Assembly (NCBI GenBank): GCA_965116595.1
Contig: OZ220708.1
Coordinates: 1,736,001-1,800,000, forward strand
Length of the DNA: 64,000 nucleotides
Source: G963663315 sp963668255
GTDB taxonomy: Bacteria > Pseudomonadota > Gammaproteobacteria > Arenicellales > Poriferihabitantaceae
Direction of reading: 5' to 3'
The notes below the pieces were generated by a model. It was not told the DNA's origin, did no database searches, and was given only the letters and a program-made list of their open reading frames with translations. Every line of letters begins with the position of its first letter. Within the stretch, counting starts at the first letter, position 1. Shown in pieces: positions 51,575-60,776 of the stretch. Made by a program: the position numbers and the translations under genes.

Positions 51575-52789
51575 TCAGATCACTGCTTTTTCAAGGAACG
51601 GTCGATTGTCAAGCACCCGTTGATAGCTCAGATCAGACAGGTCGAGTTCCCTGAATTCACCATAGGTAATTATTTCAGATACGCCCCGCCCCATCGCCGG
51701 TGACTGCTGCAAGCCATGGCCGGAAAAGCCATTCACAAAAATGAAGTTGTCCACTTCAGGGTGCGGCCCGATAATGGCGTTTTGATCCAGGGTATTGAAG
51801 GCATAGTGACCGACCCATGAATTGATAACCTTGATTGATTCGAACGCAGGAATACGGGTGGCGAGGGCAGGCCAGAGTTTTTCTTCCCATATTGAATGAT
51901 CCATTTCAAAGTCATCGAATGCGACTGCCGGGTCTTCGTCAGGGGGGCAGCCGCACATGTAATAACCTCCGTCCGTTCTGACATGTACCCCTGATGGGTC
52001 CACGGTCAGCGGCAGGTCGCATTGTAAAGGGGTCTGCGCATCGAAAATATAGGTATACCGGCGTCTTGCTTCAACCGGCAAATCCATATTCGCCATTTTT
52101 GCAGTGACCCCTGCCCGCGGCCCGGAGGCATTCACGATCGTACCTGCACCGATCATTTCGCCTGATTTCAGAGTGACGCTTTCAACCCTGTTGCCATTGC
52201 AGGCAATCCCGACTACCTCATTGGTAATGTATTCGACACCATTTTCCTGCGCCTTGCGACGCCACCAGTCAAACATGGAGCTGCCATCGAAATAACCCTC
52301 GTCTTTCAGATTATGGCTGCCGAGGATGATGTCATCCAGATTATAAAATGGATATGCTTCTGCTATCTGATCGCGGGACATGATCTGTGTTCCCGCTCCA
52401 CAGGATGCTTGCAATAACTGGTTTTCGCGTAGAACCTGCGCCATTTTCTCGTTGTTTGCCAGCAACAGATAGCCAAAACTCTGCAATCTGATTTCTGGAA
52501 TTTCTGCATCTCCGCCAAGATTTTCCCGGAAAGACTTCAGAAACCCGACCCCGAACTGGGCAATCCGGATGTTGATTTCGTTTGAAAACTGCTGGCGAAT
52601 ACAACTGTTGGTGTGTGCAGTCGAGCACCACTGATAGGTCGGGTCCTTTTCCACCACCAGAACCCTGCCATTGAAATCCCGGTTTGCAGACAGAAACCAG
52701 GCCACGGATGAACCGATCACGGCGCCCCCTATGATCACTGCGTCATAGATTTTGTGTTCGGGCGTTTCAGACAGGGGTTTGAGTTTCAT
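51575..52789 (-). CDS. FAD-dependent oxidoreductase, DAO family (sarcosine/dimethylglycine oxidase-like)
   Basis: 404 residues. The N-terminal Rossmann motif DAVIIGGAVIGSSVAWFL (G-x-G-x2-G type, near residues 15-32) is followed by VVEKDP, the FAD ribose contact. A C-terminal segment FIFVNGFSGHGLQQSPAMG matches the FAD pyrophosphate site of DAO enzymes. Expected reaction: oxidation of a secondary or tertiary amino acid such as sarcosine, dimethylglycine or proline, yielding formaldehyde or an imine. No folate-binding (GcvT) domain is fused. Fits the amine-demethylation theme of the region. The start ATG at 52789 is divergent from the persulfide dioxygenase gene. Confidence 0.8.
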   Translation of the reverse strand: MKLKPLSETPEHKIYDAVIIGGAVIGSSVAWFLSANRDFNGRVLVVEKDPTYQWCSTAHTNSCIRQQFSNEINIRIAQFGVGFLKSFRENLGGDAEIPEIRLQSFGYLLLANNEKMAQVLRENQLLQASCGAGTQIMSRDQIAEAYPFYNLDDIILGSHNLKDEGYFDGSSMFDWWRRKAQENGVEYITNEVVGIACNGNRVESVTLKSGEMIGAGTIVNASGPRAGVTAKMANMDLPVEARRRYTYIFDAQTPLQCDLPLTVDPSGVHVRTDGGYYMCGCPPDEDPAVAFDDFEMDHSIWEEKLWPALATRIPAFESIKVINSWVGHYAFNTLDQNAIIGPHPEVDNFIFVNGFSGHGLQQSPAMGRGVSEIITYGEFRELDLSDLSYQRVLDNRPFLEKAVI

Positions 52790-52899
52790 TTAATCAAATG
52801 TCATGTCTACAGGTTCTATCTGATACTGCTTATTTTTTTGTGTGTTGGGGTAGAATCGTAACCCGTACCTGTGTTCAGACATGCCGTGATAATAACATC

Positions 52900-53970
52900 A
52901 TGATTTTCAGACAGCTATTCGATGCGGAATCTTCCACCTTCACCTATCTGTTGGCAGATGAAGCCGCCCGACAGGGGATCATCATTGATCCGGTCCTGGA
53001 TAACTTCCATCGCGACAGTTCGCTGGTACATGAGCTTGGACTGGATCTGAAGTATAGCATCGACACCCATGTTCATGCTGACCATATCACCTCGGCATGG
53101 CTGTTCAAGCAACATCTCGGTGCAGACATCGCTATTTCGTCGCATAGTCATGTTCGCAAAGCTGATCTCTATTGCGGGGAAGGCAGGCGTATCGAATTCG
53201 GTTCACGATTCGTTGAAATCCGGCTGACTCCGGGGCATACTGATGGTTGCATGACTCTGGTCCTGGATGATCAGAGCATGGCTTTTACCGGTGATTGCCT
53301 GCTGGTCAGAGGGACGGGCCGCACCGATTTTCAGCAGGGCGATCCGGTTTCGATGTATCGCTCGATTTCAGGAAAAATTTTCACTCTGCCTGACTCCACT
53401 TTACTGTGGCCTGCACATGATTACTCAGGAAGGACGGTCACCTCGGTGCTCGAAGAGAAAACATTCAACCTTCGTTGTGGCGCCGGGTCCAACGAAAAAG
53501 ACTTTGTCGAGTACATGAATAATCTTCATTTACCCCATCCTGATCAGATTGATCAGGCGGTACCGGCAAACCTGCAAAGCGGCAAAATAGACGATTGTCA
53601 ATTAATCCCGGATTCTTCGTCATGGGCGCCATTGCACCATACTTTTGCCGGTATAGAAGAAGTCGATCCTGATTGGGTCAATGAAAACATCGATCAGGTG
53701 CAGATTGTGGATGTCAGGGAAGAAAGCGAAACCATGGATTCAAGGGATTGTATTCCCGGCATGATAAACATTCCGTTAAGCCAGTTGCTGTCGAATGCTG
53801 CGGATTTAAAGCCGGATCAATCGTTTATAGTAGTATGCAATTCAGGTATTCTCTCCGCCCAGGGTGTGGTCCTGCTGAAGAGACATGGTCTGGACAGGGT
53901 TGCCAGGATGAAGGGAGGATTGACCGCCTGGGCAGAAAACAATATACGACGACTTAAGGGCAACCGATGA
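52900..53970 (+). CDS. Persulfide dioxygenase (ETHE1-like) fused to a rhodanese domain
   Basis: 356 residues from ATG 52900. The N-terminal metallo-beta-lactamase fold has THVHADH (His57, His59, Asp61, His62), His113 in PGHTDG, Asp132 in FTGDCL and His173 in PAHDYSG. As in ETHE1, a single iron is expected, held by the His57, His113, Asp132 equivalents. The segment LHLPHPDQIDQAVPANL matches the ETHE1 tail. Residues ~255-356 form a rhodanese domain with active Cys313 (VCNSGILSA). Reaction: O2-dependent oxidation of glutathione persulfide to sulfite, with the rhodanese passing sulfane sulfur. Such PDO-rhodanese fusions are known in Burkholderia. It overlaps the next gene by four bases (ATGA). 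Confidence 0.85.
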   Translation: MIFRQLFDAESSTFTYLLADEAARQGIIIDPVLDNFHRDSSLVHELGLDLKYSIDTHVHADHITSAWLFKQHLGADIAISSHSHVRKADLYCGEGRRIEFGSRFVEIRLTPGHTDGCMTLVLDDQSMAFTGDCLLVRGTGRTDFQQGDPVSMYRSISGKIFTLPDSTLLWPAHDYSGRTVTSVLEEKTFNLRCGAGSNEKDFVEYMNNLHLPHPDQIDQAVPANLQSGKIDDCQLIPDSSSWAPLHHTFAGIEEVDPDWVNENIDQVQIVDVREESETMDSRDCIPGMINIPLSQLLSNAADLKPDQSFIVVCNSGILSAQGVVLLKRHGLDRVARMKGGLTAWAENNIRRLKGNR

Positions 53971-55715
53971 AAAATCCTGCAGGGTATCACCATATAAAAA
54001 ATCTTATCGAAAATGATCAATGCGTCATACTGGATGGCGCTATTGCCACAGAGCTGCAGCGCGCAGGTATCAGAGGCTGGGGTCTGAAGGAAGATATTCA
54101 TTGGGGATTCGATGCACTGCACGTTGCCCCTCAATCCGTACTCGATCTTCACAAACAATATCTGGATGCGGGAGCGCACATATTGACTACCGATACATAC
54201 TCGATTCTGGATGCGCCCTCTTATTCTGCGGATTACGATATCCATGTTCCGAATCCGATTCATTGGATGGATCTGGCTCGAACCGCGATCGAATTGCCAA
54301 GGCAGGCAATCGCTGAACAGAATCGGGAAGAGAGTGCCGTGGTTGCGTTCAGCATTGGAGGGGAGATCGAAAATAGCGAGCAGCAGGCCACCATGGAATT
54401 TTTATTGCGGATATTCCAGGAGAGTCCACCGGACATTATCCTGTTTGAAACCCTGTCGCTGATTGAAGACAACCTGACTTTCGAGGCCATCCGTACACTG
54501 ACCGATTCCGGATTTCCGGTCTGGGTTTCTTTCAGACGATGTCGCAAGGGAGTCTGTGGTATACACGGGCAGCTTTGGGGTGGTCCCGAGGGAGACCGCT
54601 TTGGACGGCTGGCTCAAATTCTTGAAAAAACGGGGGTTGAGGCGTTACTGATCAATTGCCTGCCGGTCAACCGGGTAGATGGAACCCTGTCGTGGCTGAG
54701 GGATTTTACGACGTTGCCTCTGGGGGTTTACCCCAATGTCGGCAGATTCGAAGATTCCGGCTGGAAATTCGACCAGTCAATGAGTTCGGATGATTTTGCC
54801 AACAAGGCCCTGAGGTGGCGTGCAGAGGGAGCGCAGATCATTGGTGGTTGTTGCGGTGTCGGTCCATCCGACATATCTGTTGTGGCAGATGTGTTGAAGG
54901 ATGTGCCGCATGGCCGCGAGCGCAGAAAGGTCAGGGAAGAAGAACCTGTCTCTTCGGACATACCTGAAATGCCGGATGGGTTTGGCTGGCTGGATACGGC
55001 TGGCAGAGAGTTATATCCATTGCCCTTGCCTGAAATCGTGGTCGATACCGGGGTATTCGTACCTACCCAGGGCAGTTATCTGATCTGGAAATACCTGTTC
55101 AACAATGGCACAGGCACTGGCAGGACCTGTCTCGATATCGGTTGTGGTGTCGGTATACTGGCAATACAACTGGCGCTGAACGGGGCCAGAAATGTAACCG
55201 CTTTCGATATTTTACCTGAGGCGGTGAACAACACATTGACCAACGCATTTCGCAATGGCGTTGCAGACCGGATGACCGGTATCGCCGCAGATCTGTATTC
55301 TTTTCTGCCGGAGGAAAAGTTTGATGTGATCGTTGCCAGTCTTTACCAGATGCCTACCAATCCAACAGGACAAAGCCGGGGACATCGTGATATTGACTAT
55401 TGGGGTCGAAACCTGATTGATCATTTTATCAAGAACCTCGACAACTACATGAATCCCGACGGAGTGGCTTATCTGATGCAGGTTTCAATGCTCGGAGGCA
55501 AACGGACCCGGGACTTATTGCAGAAATCCGGATACAGATTCCGGATCGTCGATTTCAATCTGTACAAGTTTAATCCAGTATTCAACAGTAACCTGGAACA
55601 GATTTATGCGGTGGAACGACTATCCGACGCGTATCATTTCAAGTATTCTGACAACGAGCACACGATGGTGATGTATCTTCTCGAAATTACCCGCAACCAT
55701 CAGGCTGCAGAATAG
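53967..55715 (+). CDS. Homocysteine S-methyltransferase domain fused to a SAM-dependent methyltransferase domain
   Basis: 582 residues in two domains. Residues 1-~315: a homocysteine-methyltransferase barrel with VILDGAIATELQRAG at the start and a full zinc site, Cys231 (LLINCLP), Cys295 and Cys296 (IIGGCCGVGP). Residues ~345-582: a class I SAM methyltransferase with motif I CLDIGCGVGILA (388-399), acidic motif VTAFDILPEA and ASLYQMPTNP where related HemK-like enzymes have an NPPY-like motif. A hydrophilic linker (RERRKVREEEP) joins them. One guess is an S-methylmethionine-type cycle on one chain: SAM methylates a thioether, and the barrel returns the methyl to homocysteine. It is translationally coupled to the persulfide dioxygenase gene. 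Confidence 0.75.
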   Translation: MKNPAGYHHIKNLIENDQCVILDGAIATELQRAGIRGWGLKEDIHWGFDALHVAPQSVLDLHKQYLDAGAHILTTDTYSILDAPSYSADYDIHVPNPIHWMDLARTAIELPRQAIAEQNREESAVVAFSIGGEIENSEQQATMEFLLRIFQESPPDIILFETLSLIEDNLTFEAIRTLTDSGFPVWVSFRRCRKGVCGIHGQLWGGPEGDRFGRLAQILEKTGVEALLINCLPVNRVDGTLSWLRDFTTLPLGVYPNVGRFEDSGWKFDQSMSSDDFANKALRWRAEGAQIIGGCCGVGPSDISVVADVLKDVPHGRERRKVREEEPVSSDIPEMPDGFGWLDTAGRELYPLPLPEIVVDTGVFVPTQGSYLIWKYLFNNGTGTGRTCLDIGCGVGILAIQLALNGARNVTAFDILPEAVNNTLTNAFRNGVADRMTGIAADLYSFLPEEKFDVIVASLYQMPTNPTGQSRGHRDIDYWGRNLIDHFIKNLDNYMNPDGVAYLMQVSMLGGKRTRDLLQKSGYRFRIVDFNLYKFNPVFNSNLEQIYAVERLSDAYHFKYSDNEHTMVMYLLEITRNHQAAE

Positions 55716-56482
55716 CCGCCATCCACCATATAAATTCCACCGGTACAGTAGGCCGACGCATCTGAAGCCAGAAATACCGCAAGTCCCGCAATATCGTCGG
55801 CTTGCCCTGGTCTGCCGAGGGGAATATTGTCGACGAAACGTTGAAGAATGGCGTCATTGCGCCAAAGCGCCTCGCTGAACCTGGTTTTTATCAATCCCGG
55901 GCAGATCGCATTCACCCGGATATTGTCTTTTCCCCAGTCCTGGGCCATGGCCTTGGTTAAACTGTTGATTGCAGCCTTGCTGACGCTGTAGATGCCAATA
56001 AACTGTTCAGGAGTGATACCGCCGATCGAACTCAAGTTGATGATCGATCCTCCTCCGCGTTCCTTTAAAACAGGATAGGCCTTCTTGCAAAGTTCGAAAG
56101 GCCCCTTGAGATTGACATCGATTATCTTGTCAAATGCACGTTCATCGGTTTCCTGAATCGGGCCGAACACCGGATTGGCGGCGGCATTGTTGATAATGAT
56201 ATCAATCCCTCCGCAGTGTTCCACGGTTTTTTCCACCAGTCGGTCTATGTCTTCACGATATCCGATATTGGCGGCGATTGCGATTGCATCAAGTCCATCG
56301 GCCTGAAACGCGGCCGCCACCTCGTCCACCGCCGCCTGATTCCGGCTGCTGACGACCACTCTTGCGCCAAATTCAGCCAGACCCCGGGCCATGGCTTCAC
56401 CGATGCCTTTGCTGGCCCCGGTGACCAGTGCGATTTTTCCATTCAACCGGAACAGGTGTTCGATTCGGTTTTGTGATGACAT
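55700..56482 (-). CDS. Short-chain dehydrogenase/reductase (classical SDR)
   Basis: 260 residues. The cofactor motif TGASKGIG (near residues 21-28), the NNAA motif (near 112), the catalytic Ser in INLSSIGG, and YSVSK (Tyr and Lys, near 165) mark a classical SDR; SSRNQ after the second strand suggests NADP(H). The C-terminal TGGIYMVDGGYSA is typical. Substrate unknown. Its 3' end overlaps the fusion gene by 16 bases on the opposite strand, and it is divergent from accA. Confidence 0.85.
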   Translation of the reverse strand: MSSQNRIEHLFRLNGKIALVTGASKGIGEAMARGLAEFGARVVVSSRNQAAVDEVAAAFQADGLDAIAIAANIGYREDIDRLVEKTVEHCGGIDIIINNAAANPVFGPIQETDERAFDKIIDVNLKGPFELCKKAYPVLKERGGGSIINLSSIGGITPEQFIGIYSVSKAAINSLTKAMAQDWGKDNIRVNAICPGLIKTRFSEALWRNDAILQRFVDNIPLGRPGQADDIAGLAVFLASDASAYCTGGIYMVDGGYSAA

Positions 56483-56645
56483 TGTGAAGTTTTCCGGACA
56501 ATCAGGAATGGGTACACAGGGGTTGCAGATTCAAGGCAGAGAGTATCCGTTGCCGGACAACAATCGAATTGGAACTGGAAGTATAACCTGTGCGGAAATA
56601 GTTTAAAATCGATAAAACAACGCAATAGCATGATAGAACCTGATA

Positions 56646-57608
56646 ATGGGTCTGGAGTATCTCGAATTCGAAAAACCTGTCGCCGAGTTGCAGGAGAAAA
56701 TCTCGGAACTCAAACGCGTCAGCGCCGAGGGTGGACTGACTCTCGATGAGGAGATTGAGAGCCTTCAGGCCCGAAGTTCGCAGCTTACCCGCGACATATT
56801 TTCCAAGTTGAGTCCATGGCAGATCACTCAACTCGCCCGGCATCCATTACGCCCCTATTCACTCGACTACATAAACCTCATGGTGAAGGATTTTCAGGAA
56901 TTGCATGGAGACCGGATGTATTCGGATGATCCTTCGATCATCTGTGGTCTGGGTCTGATTGACGGACACCGGGTAGTCATAATCGGCCATCAGAAAGGCA
57001 AGGATACGCGGGAACGAACCTGGCGGAATTTTGGCATGCCTCGACCGGAGGGTTATCGCAAGGCTCAGCGCATCATGAATCTGGCGGAACGATTCAAACT
57101 GCCGGTGATTACTTTGATTGACACCCCAGGGGCCTACCCGGGGATTGGCGCCGAAGAAAGAGGGCAAAGTCAGGCCATTGCCAGATCAATCGAGGTGATG
57201 GTCAGCCTGAACACACCGATTATTTCAGTTGTTATCGGTGAAGGCGGATCTGGCGGCGCCCTGGCGATTGGCGTGTGCGATAAGTTGATTATGCTGCAAT
57301 ATTCAACCTATTCGGTGATTTCTCCGGAAGGATGTGCATCCATACTCTGGAAGAGCGCCGAAAAAGCGGCAGAGGCGGCTGAAGCGATGGGTGTGACCAC
57401 GACGGAGCTATCCAAATATGGTCTGGTTGACGAGATTATTGCCGAGCCACTGGGCGGGGCCCACAGAAATTACGGGGAAGTTGCAGAAACCCTGAAATCG
57501 AGTCTTGTGGCATCACTGGAAAGTTTTGCCGAACTGGAAATACAAGCAATACGGGCGCAGCGCCATGATCGATTGATGCGTTTTGGACGATTCGCAATCA
57601 AGGAATAA
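56646..57608 (+). CDS. accA: Acetyl-CoA carboxylase carboxyltransferase subunit alpha
   Basis: 320 residues, the full length for AccA. LEFEKPVAELQEKISEL opens the helical N-terminus; the carboxyltransferase core has TLIDTPGAYPGIGAEERGQ (near residue 158) and GEGGSGGALAIG (near 199), the oxyanion-hole glycines. Reaction: transfers carboxyl from carboxybiotin to acetyl-CoA, giving malonyl-CoA, with AccD. tilS overlaps its end. Confidence 0.95.
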   Translation: MGLEYLEFEKPVAELQEKISELKRVSAEGGLTLDEEIESLQARSSQLTRDIFSKLSPWQITQLARHPLRPYSLDYINLMVKDFQELHGDRMYSDDPSIICGLGLIDGHRVVIIGHQKGKDTRERTWRNFGMPRPEGYRKAQRIMNLAERFKLPVITLIDTPGAYPGIGAEERGQSQAIARSIEVMVSLNTPIISVVIGEGGSGGALAIGVCDKLIMLQYSTYSVISPEGCASILWKSAEKAAEAAEAMGVTTTELSKYGLVDEIIAEPLGGAHRNYGEVAETLKSSLVASLESFAELEIQAIRAQRHDRLMRFGRFAIKE

Positions 57609-59037
57609 CCGGTTGCATTCTGCCTGCGGCAATGTAACGGCAAGCGGAGCGTTATCCTGGCAGGCTTACAGCCCGGAAATACTGTCCGGTGTCCTGTTCC
57701 GGTATTTCGGGTTTCGGGGCAACACCCGCTTCATTGTCGCTTACAGTGGCGGATGCGATTCCCAGGTACTTCTGAACAGTCTGACAGACGCGCTTCAAGG
57801 GACAAAATGCGAAGTGGTGGCAGCGCATTTCAATCATGGACTGCAACCCGAATCCGATCACTGGGTTGATCTTTGTCGACACTGGGCGGGGTCTCTTGGC
57901 GTTGAATTCGTAACCGGTCAACCGTTGGCAAATCAACCGTCGGGCATTCCCGGACACGGGGAAAATGTCGAAGCCTGGGCAAGAGAGGCGCGCTATCAGT
58001 GGCTGTCCCGGACCGCGCATGATGATGATGTGGTTCTGACCGCGCATCACGCAAATGATCAGGCGGAAACATTTCTGATGAATCTGTTTCAGGGCAAGGG
58101 CATCGCACAGCTTGCCGGTATTTCTCCTTGTCGGGAGATTGTATACGGGTCCACCACTCGCCTGGTCAGGCCGCTGTTGGGATTTACCCGGGCCCGGCTT
58201 CATCAATATGCACGGCGGCACAACCTGAGCTGGATAGAGGATTCGTCGAATGATTCGATTTCCCGCTATAGAAATCTGCTGCGTCATGATCTGATTCCTG
58301 TTTTGTGCAGACGATCTCCGGGATTGATCGAAAGACTCAATAATGCCGCGAATCATTGCCGGAAAATCGCTGAACGTGAAGTCGAAACCCTTGACCGGCT
58401 TTACCGGCACAGTGCAGACCCTGGCGCCAGGCGGATTTTCTGTCTGGCAGACCCGCTCAAGCTGGACAGTCTGCTCTATCTGGATCAGTATGAATTCAAC
58501 GGCCTGATTCGAAACTGGTTGCACAAATCGGGCTGTGCTTCACCTGGAAACAGGAAATTATCGGAGCTATATCGTCAGCTTTGCGGCAAGGCGGAACATT
58601 CGCAATTGCCGCACGGGCAGCAGGTCATCCGCAAATACAATCGACATCTGTACCTGACCCGTGCATTCACGGAAGACCTGCCCGACCCGATCAACTGGAA
58701 CCTGCAGAGACTTGAGATAGCGCAGTGCAACATCCTGGTTCAGGCACAGACCGGTTTGAATCAGGGACTGAGTCCGTCGCATGTAGAAGGGGCGCAATTG
58801 AAATGGGTGTGGCGCAAAGGGGGTGAACGCATGACATTACCCAATCGTACCCACAGCACTGCATTGAAGAAATTGCTGCAATCCAGCCGGGTTCCGCCCT
58901 GGGAGAGAGAGATTCTGCCGATGCTGGCGGTGGATGGTGAGATTGCCTGGGTGCAGGGTGTCGGGGTTTCAGACAGGTTCGCCGTGATTCCGGGGGAAGA
59001 AGGGGTTTACCCCTGTTTTTCTTCAACCAATGATTGA
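57583..59037 (+). CDS. tilS: tRNA(Ile)-lysidine synthetase TilS
   Basis: About 484 residues. The N-type ATP-pyrophosphatase P-loop reads VAYSGGCDSQVLL (near residue 53), followed by AAHFNHGLQ and HHANDQAETF. The C-terminal domains end with LLQSSRVPPWERE, typical of TilS. Reaction: attaches lysine to C34 of tRNA-Ile(CAU), changing its identity from Met to Ile. The start is uncertain: TTG 57583 overlaps accA by 26 bases and TTG 57613 is an alternative. Confidence 0.92.
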   Translation: MDDSQSRNNRLHSACGNVTASGALSWQAYSPEILSGVLFRYFGFRGNTRFIVAYSGGCDSQVLLNSLTDALQGTKCEVVAAHFNHGLQPESDHWVDLCRHWAGSLGVEFVTGQPLANQPSGIPGHGENVEAWAREARYQWLSRTAHDDDVVLTAHHANDQAETFLMNLFQGKGIAQLAGISPCREIVYGSTTRLVRPLLGFTRARLHQYARRHNLSWIEDSSNDSISRYRNLLRHDLIPVLCRRSPGLIERLNNAANHCRKIAEREVETLDRLYRHSADPGARRIFCLADPLKLDSLLYLDQYEFNGLIRNWLHKSGCASPGNRKLSELYRQLCGKAEHSQLPHGQQVIRKYNRHLYLTRAFTEDLPDPINWNLQRLEIAQCNILVQAQTGLNQGLSPSHVEGAQLKWVWRKGGERMTLPNRTHSTALKKLLQSSRVPPWEREILPMLAVDGEIAWVQGVGVSDRFAVIPGEEGVYPCFSSTND

Positions 59038-59117
59038 GAGTCAGTCGGCTATTTGGTACGCTACCATTGCGTTTTTACTGAACACAAGGATCGAATCCCA
59101 CAATCTACCTGTTGCGA

Positions 59118-60776
59118 ATGACTAAATACATTTTTGTTACAGGGGGTGTGGTCTCTTCACTGGGCAAGGGCATTGCCTCGGCATCCCTCGGCTGCATTCT
59201 CGAAGCCCGGGGAATCAACGTGACCTTGCTGAAACTCGATCCATATATCAATGTGGACCCGGGTACCATGAGTCCGTTTCAACACGGCGAGGTGTTTGTC
59301 ACTGAAGACGGCGCCGAAACCGACCTTGACCTGGGGCATTACGAGAGATTTGTCCGCACTACAATGTGCAAGGACAACAACTTCACCACCGGCCAGATAT
59401 ATGAAAGTGTGATCGGCAAGGAGCGCAGAGGGGATTATCTGGGCGGAACCGTTCAGGTCATTCCTCATATTACCGATGAAATAAAATCAGCCATAGTGAA
59501 GGGCGCTGGTGATGCGCAAATTGCACTGGTCGAGATAGGAGGCACCGTCGGTGATATAGAATCACTGCCATTTCTGGAAGCCATTCGGCAAATGCGGGTT
59601 GAGCATGGCAGACGGAATACCCTGTTCATTCATCTTACCCTGGTACCGGAAATCCAGGTTGCGGGGGAAATCAAGACCAAACCGACACAGCACTCGGTGA
59701 AGGAAATGAGATCGATTGGTATACAGCCCGATATATTGCTGTGCCGTGTACACGAAGCCCTGCCTGATGCTGCCCGACGCAAAATCGCGTTGTTTACCAA
59801 CGTTGAGGAGGCGGCTGTTATTTCCGGGGTTGATGTGGACAATATCTATGATATTCCCGAGTTGTATGTCGAACAAAAAATGGATCAGATCGTTACCGGG
59901 CAGTTGGAGATTGATGCCGGACCGCCTGATTTATCTGAATGGCAACAGGTCAATAATAATATCCGCAATCCGGTCAATAAAATCAGGGTCTGCATGGTCG
60001 GTAAATATATCAGCCTGACGGAGTCATACAAGTCACTCTCCGAGGCCCTGAATCATGCTGGCATTCACACCCGGACAGAAATCGACATCCAATATATAGA
60101 GTCAACCGAAATAGAGGAAAAGGGTACCGGGATGCTGAACGGCGCCAGCGCCATCCTGATACCGGGGGGATTTGGTGAAAGGGGTATTGAAGGCATGATT
60201 CTGGCTGCACACTACGCCCGCGTGAATAAAATTCCCTATCTGGGTATATGCCTGGGGATGCAGGTTGCGACTATTGAATTCTCCCGCAATGTGGTCGGTC
60301 TTGCAAAGGCGCACAGTACCGAATTTGACAAGAATACTCCTGATCCGGTGATCGCCCTGATCACTGAGTGGATCGATGATACCGGGAATCGTGAACTGAG
60401 GGATGAATCAACTGCACTCGGCGGAACAATGCGGCTGGGAGCCCAGAATATCCACCTTAAAGAGGACACACGCTATCGACAGATTTACCAGTCGGCTCTG
60501 ATATGCGAGCGCCACAGGCACCGCTATGAATTCAACAACAATTACATGGAAAGGCTTGAGCGGCATGGCCTGGTTTTTTCCGGGTTGTCCGGCAACGGGC
60601 TGGTCGAAATCATCGAACTCAATGACCATCCGTGGTTTGTTGCCTGTCAGTTTCACCCGGAGTTTACTTCTACGCCCAGGGATGGTCACAAACTGTTCAG
60701 CGATTACATCAATGCTGGTCTCAATTTTCAGAAGTCATGCTCTAACCTGACCCGATCAGGCCATGAAATTACCTGA
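59118..60776 (+). CDS. pyrG: CTP synthase
   Basis: About 552 residues from ATG 59118 (TKYIFVTGGVVSSLGKGI), two codons inside a TTG-initiated frame. The amidoligase domain holds the P-loop-like SSLGKGIASASLG and DPYINVDPGTMSP; the class I glutaminase domain has GICLGMQ (nucleophile Cys near 380) and HPEF near 515. Reaction: UTP + glutamine + ATP to CTP. kdsA overlaps its end by 14 bases, giving the common pyrG-kdsA-eno order. Confidence 0.97.
   Translation: MTKYIFVTGGVVSSLGKGIASASLGCILEARGINVTLLKLDPYINVDPGTMSPFQHGEVFVTEDGAETDLDLGHYERFVRTTMCKDNNFTTGQIYESVIGKERRGDYLGGTVQVIPHITDEIKSAIVKGAGDAQIALVEIGGTVGDIESLPFLEAIRQMRVEHGRRNTLFIHLTLVPEIQVAGEIKTKPTQHSVKEMRSIGIQPDILLCRVHEALPDAARRKIALFTNVEEAAVISGVDVDNIYDIPELYVEQKMDQIVTGQLEIDAGPPDLSEWQQVNNNIRNPVNKIRVCMVGKYISLTESYKSLSEALNHAGIHTRTEIDIQYIESTEIEEKGTGMLNGASAILIPGGFGERGIEGMILAAHYARVNKIPYLGICLGMQVATIEFSRNVVGLAKAHSTEFDKNTPDPVIALITEWIDDTGNRELRDESTALGGTMRLGAQNIHLKEDTRYRQIYQSALICERHRHRYEFNNNYMERLERHGLVFSGLSGNGLVEIIELNDHPWFVACQFHPEFTSTPRDGHKLFSDYINAGLNFQKSCSNLTRSGHEIT

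Noticed and set aside
57652..58524. 290-codon open frame antisense to tilS
   Set aside because: tilS has a full PP-loop and family length on the other strand; the antisense frame has no domain.
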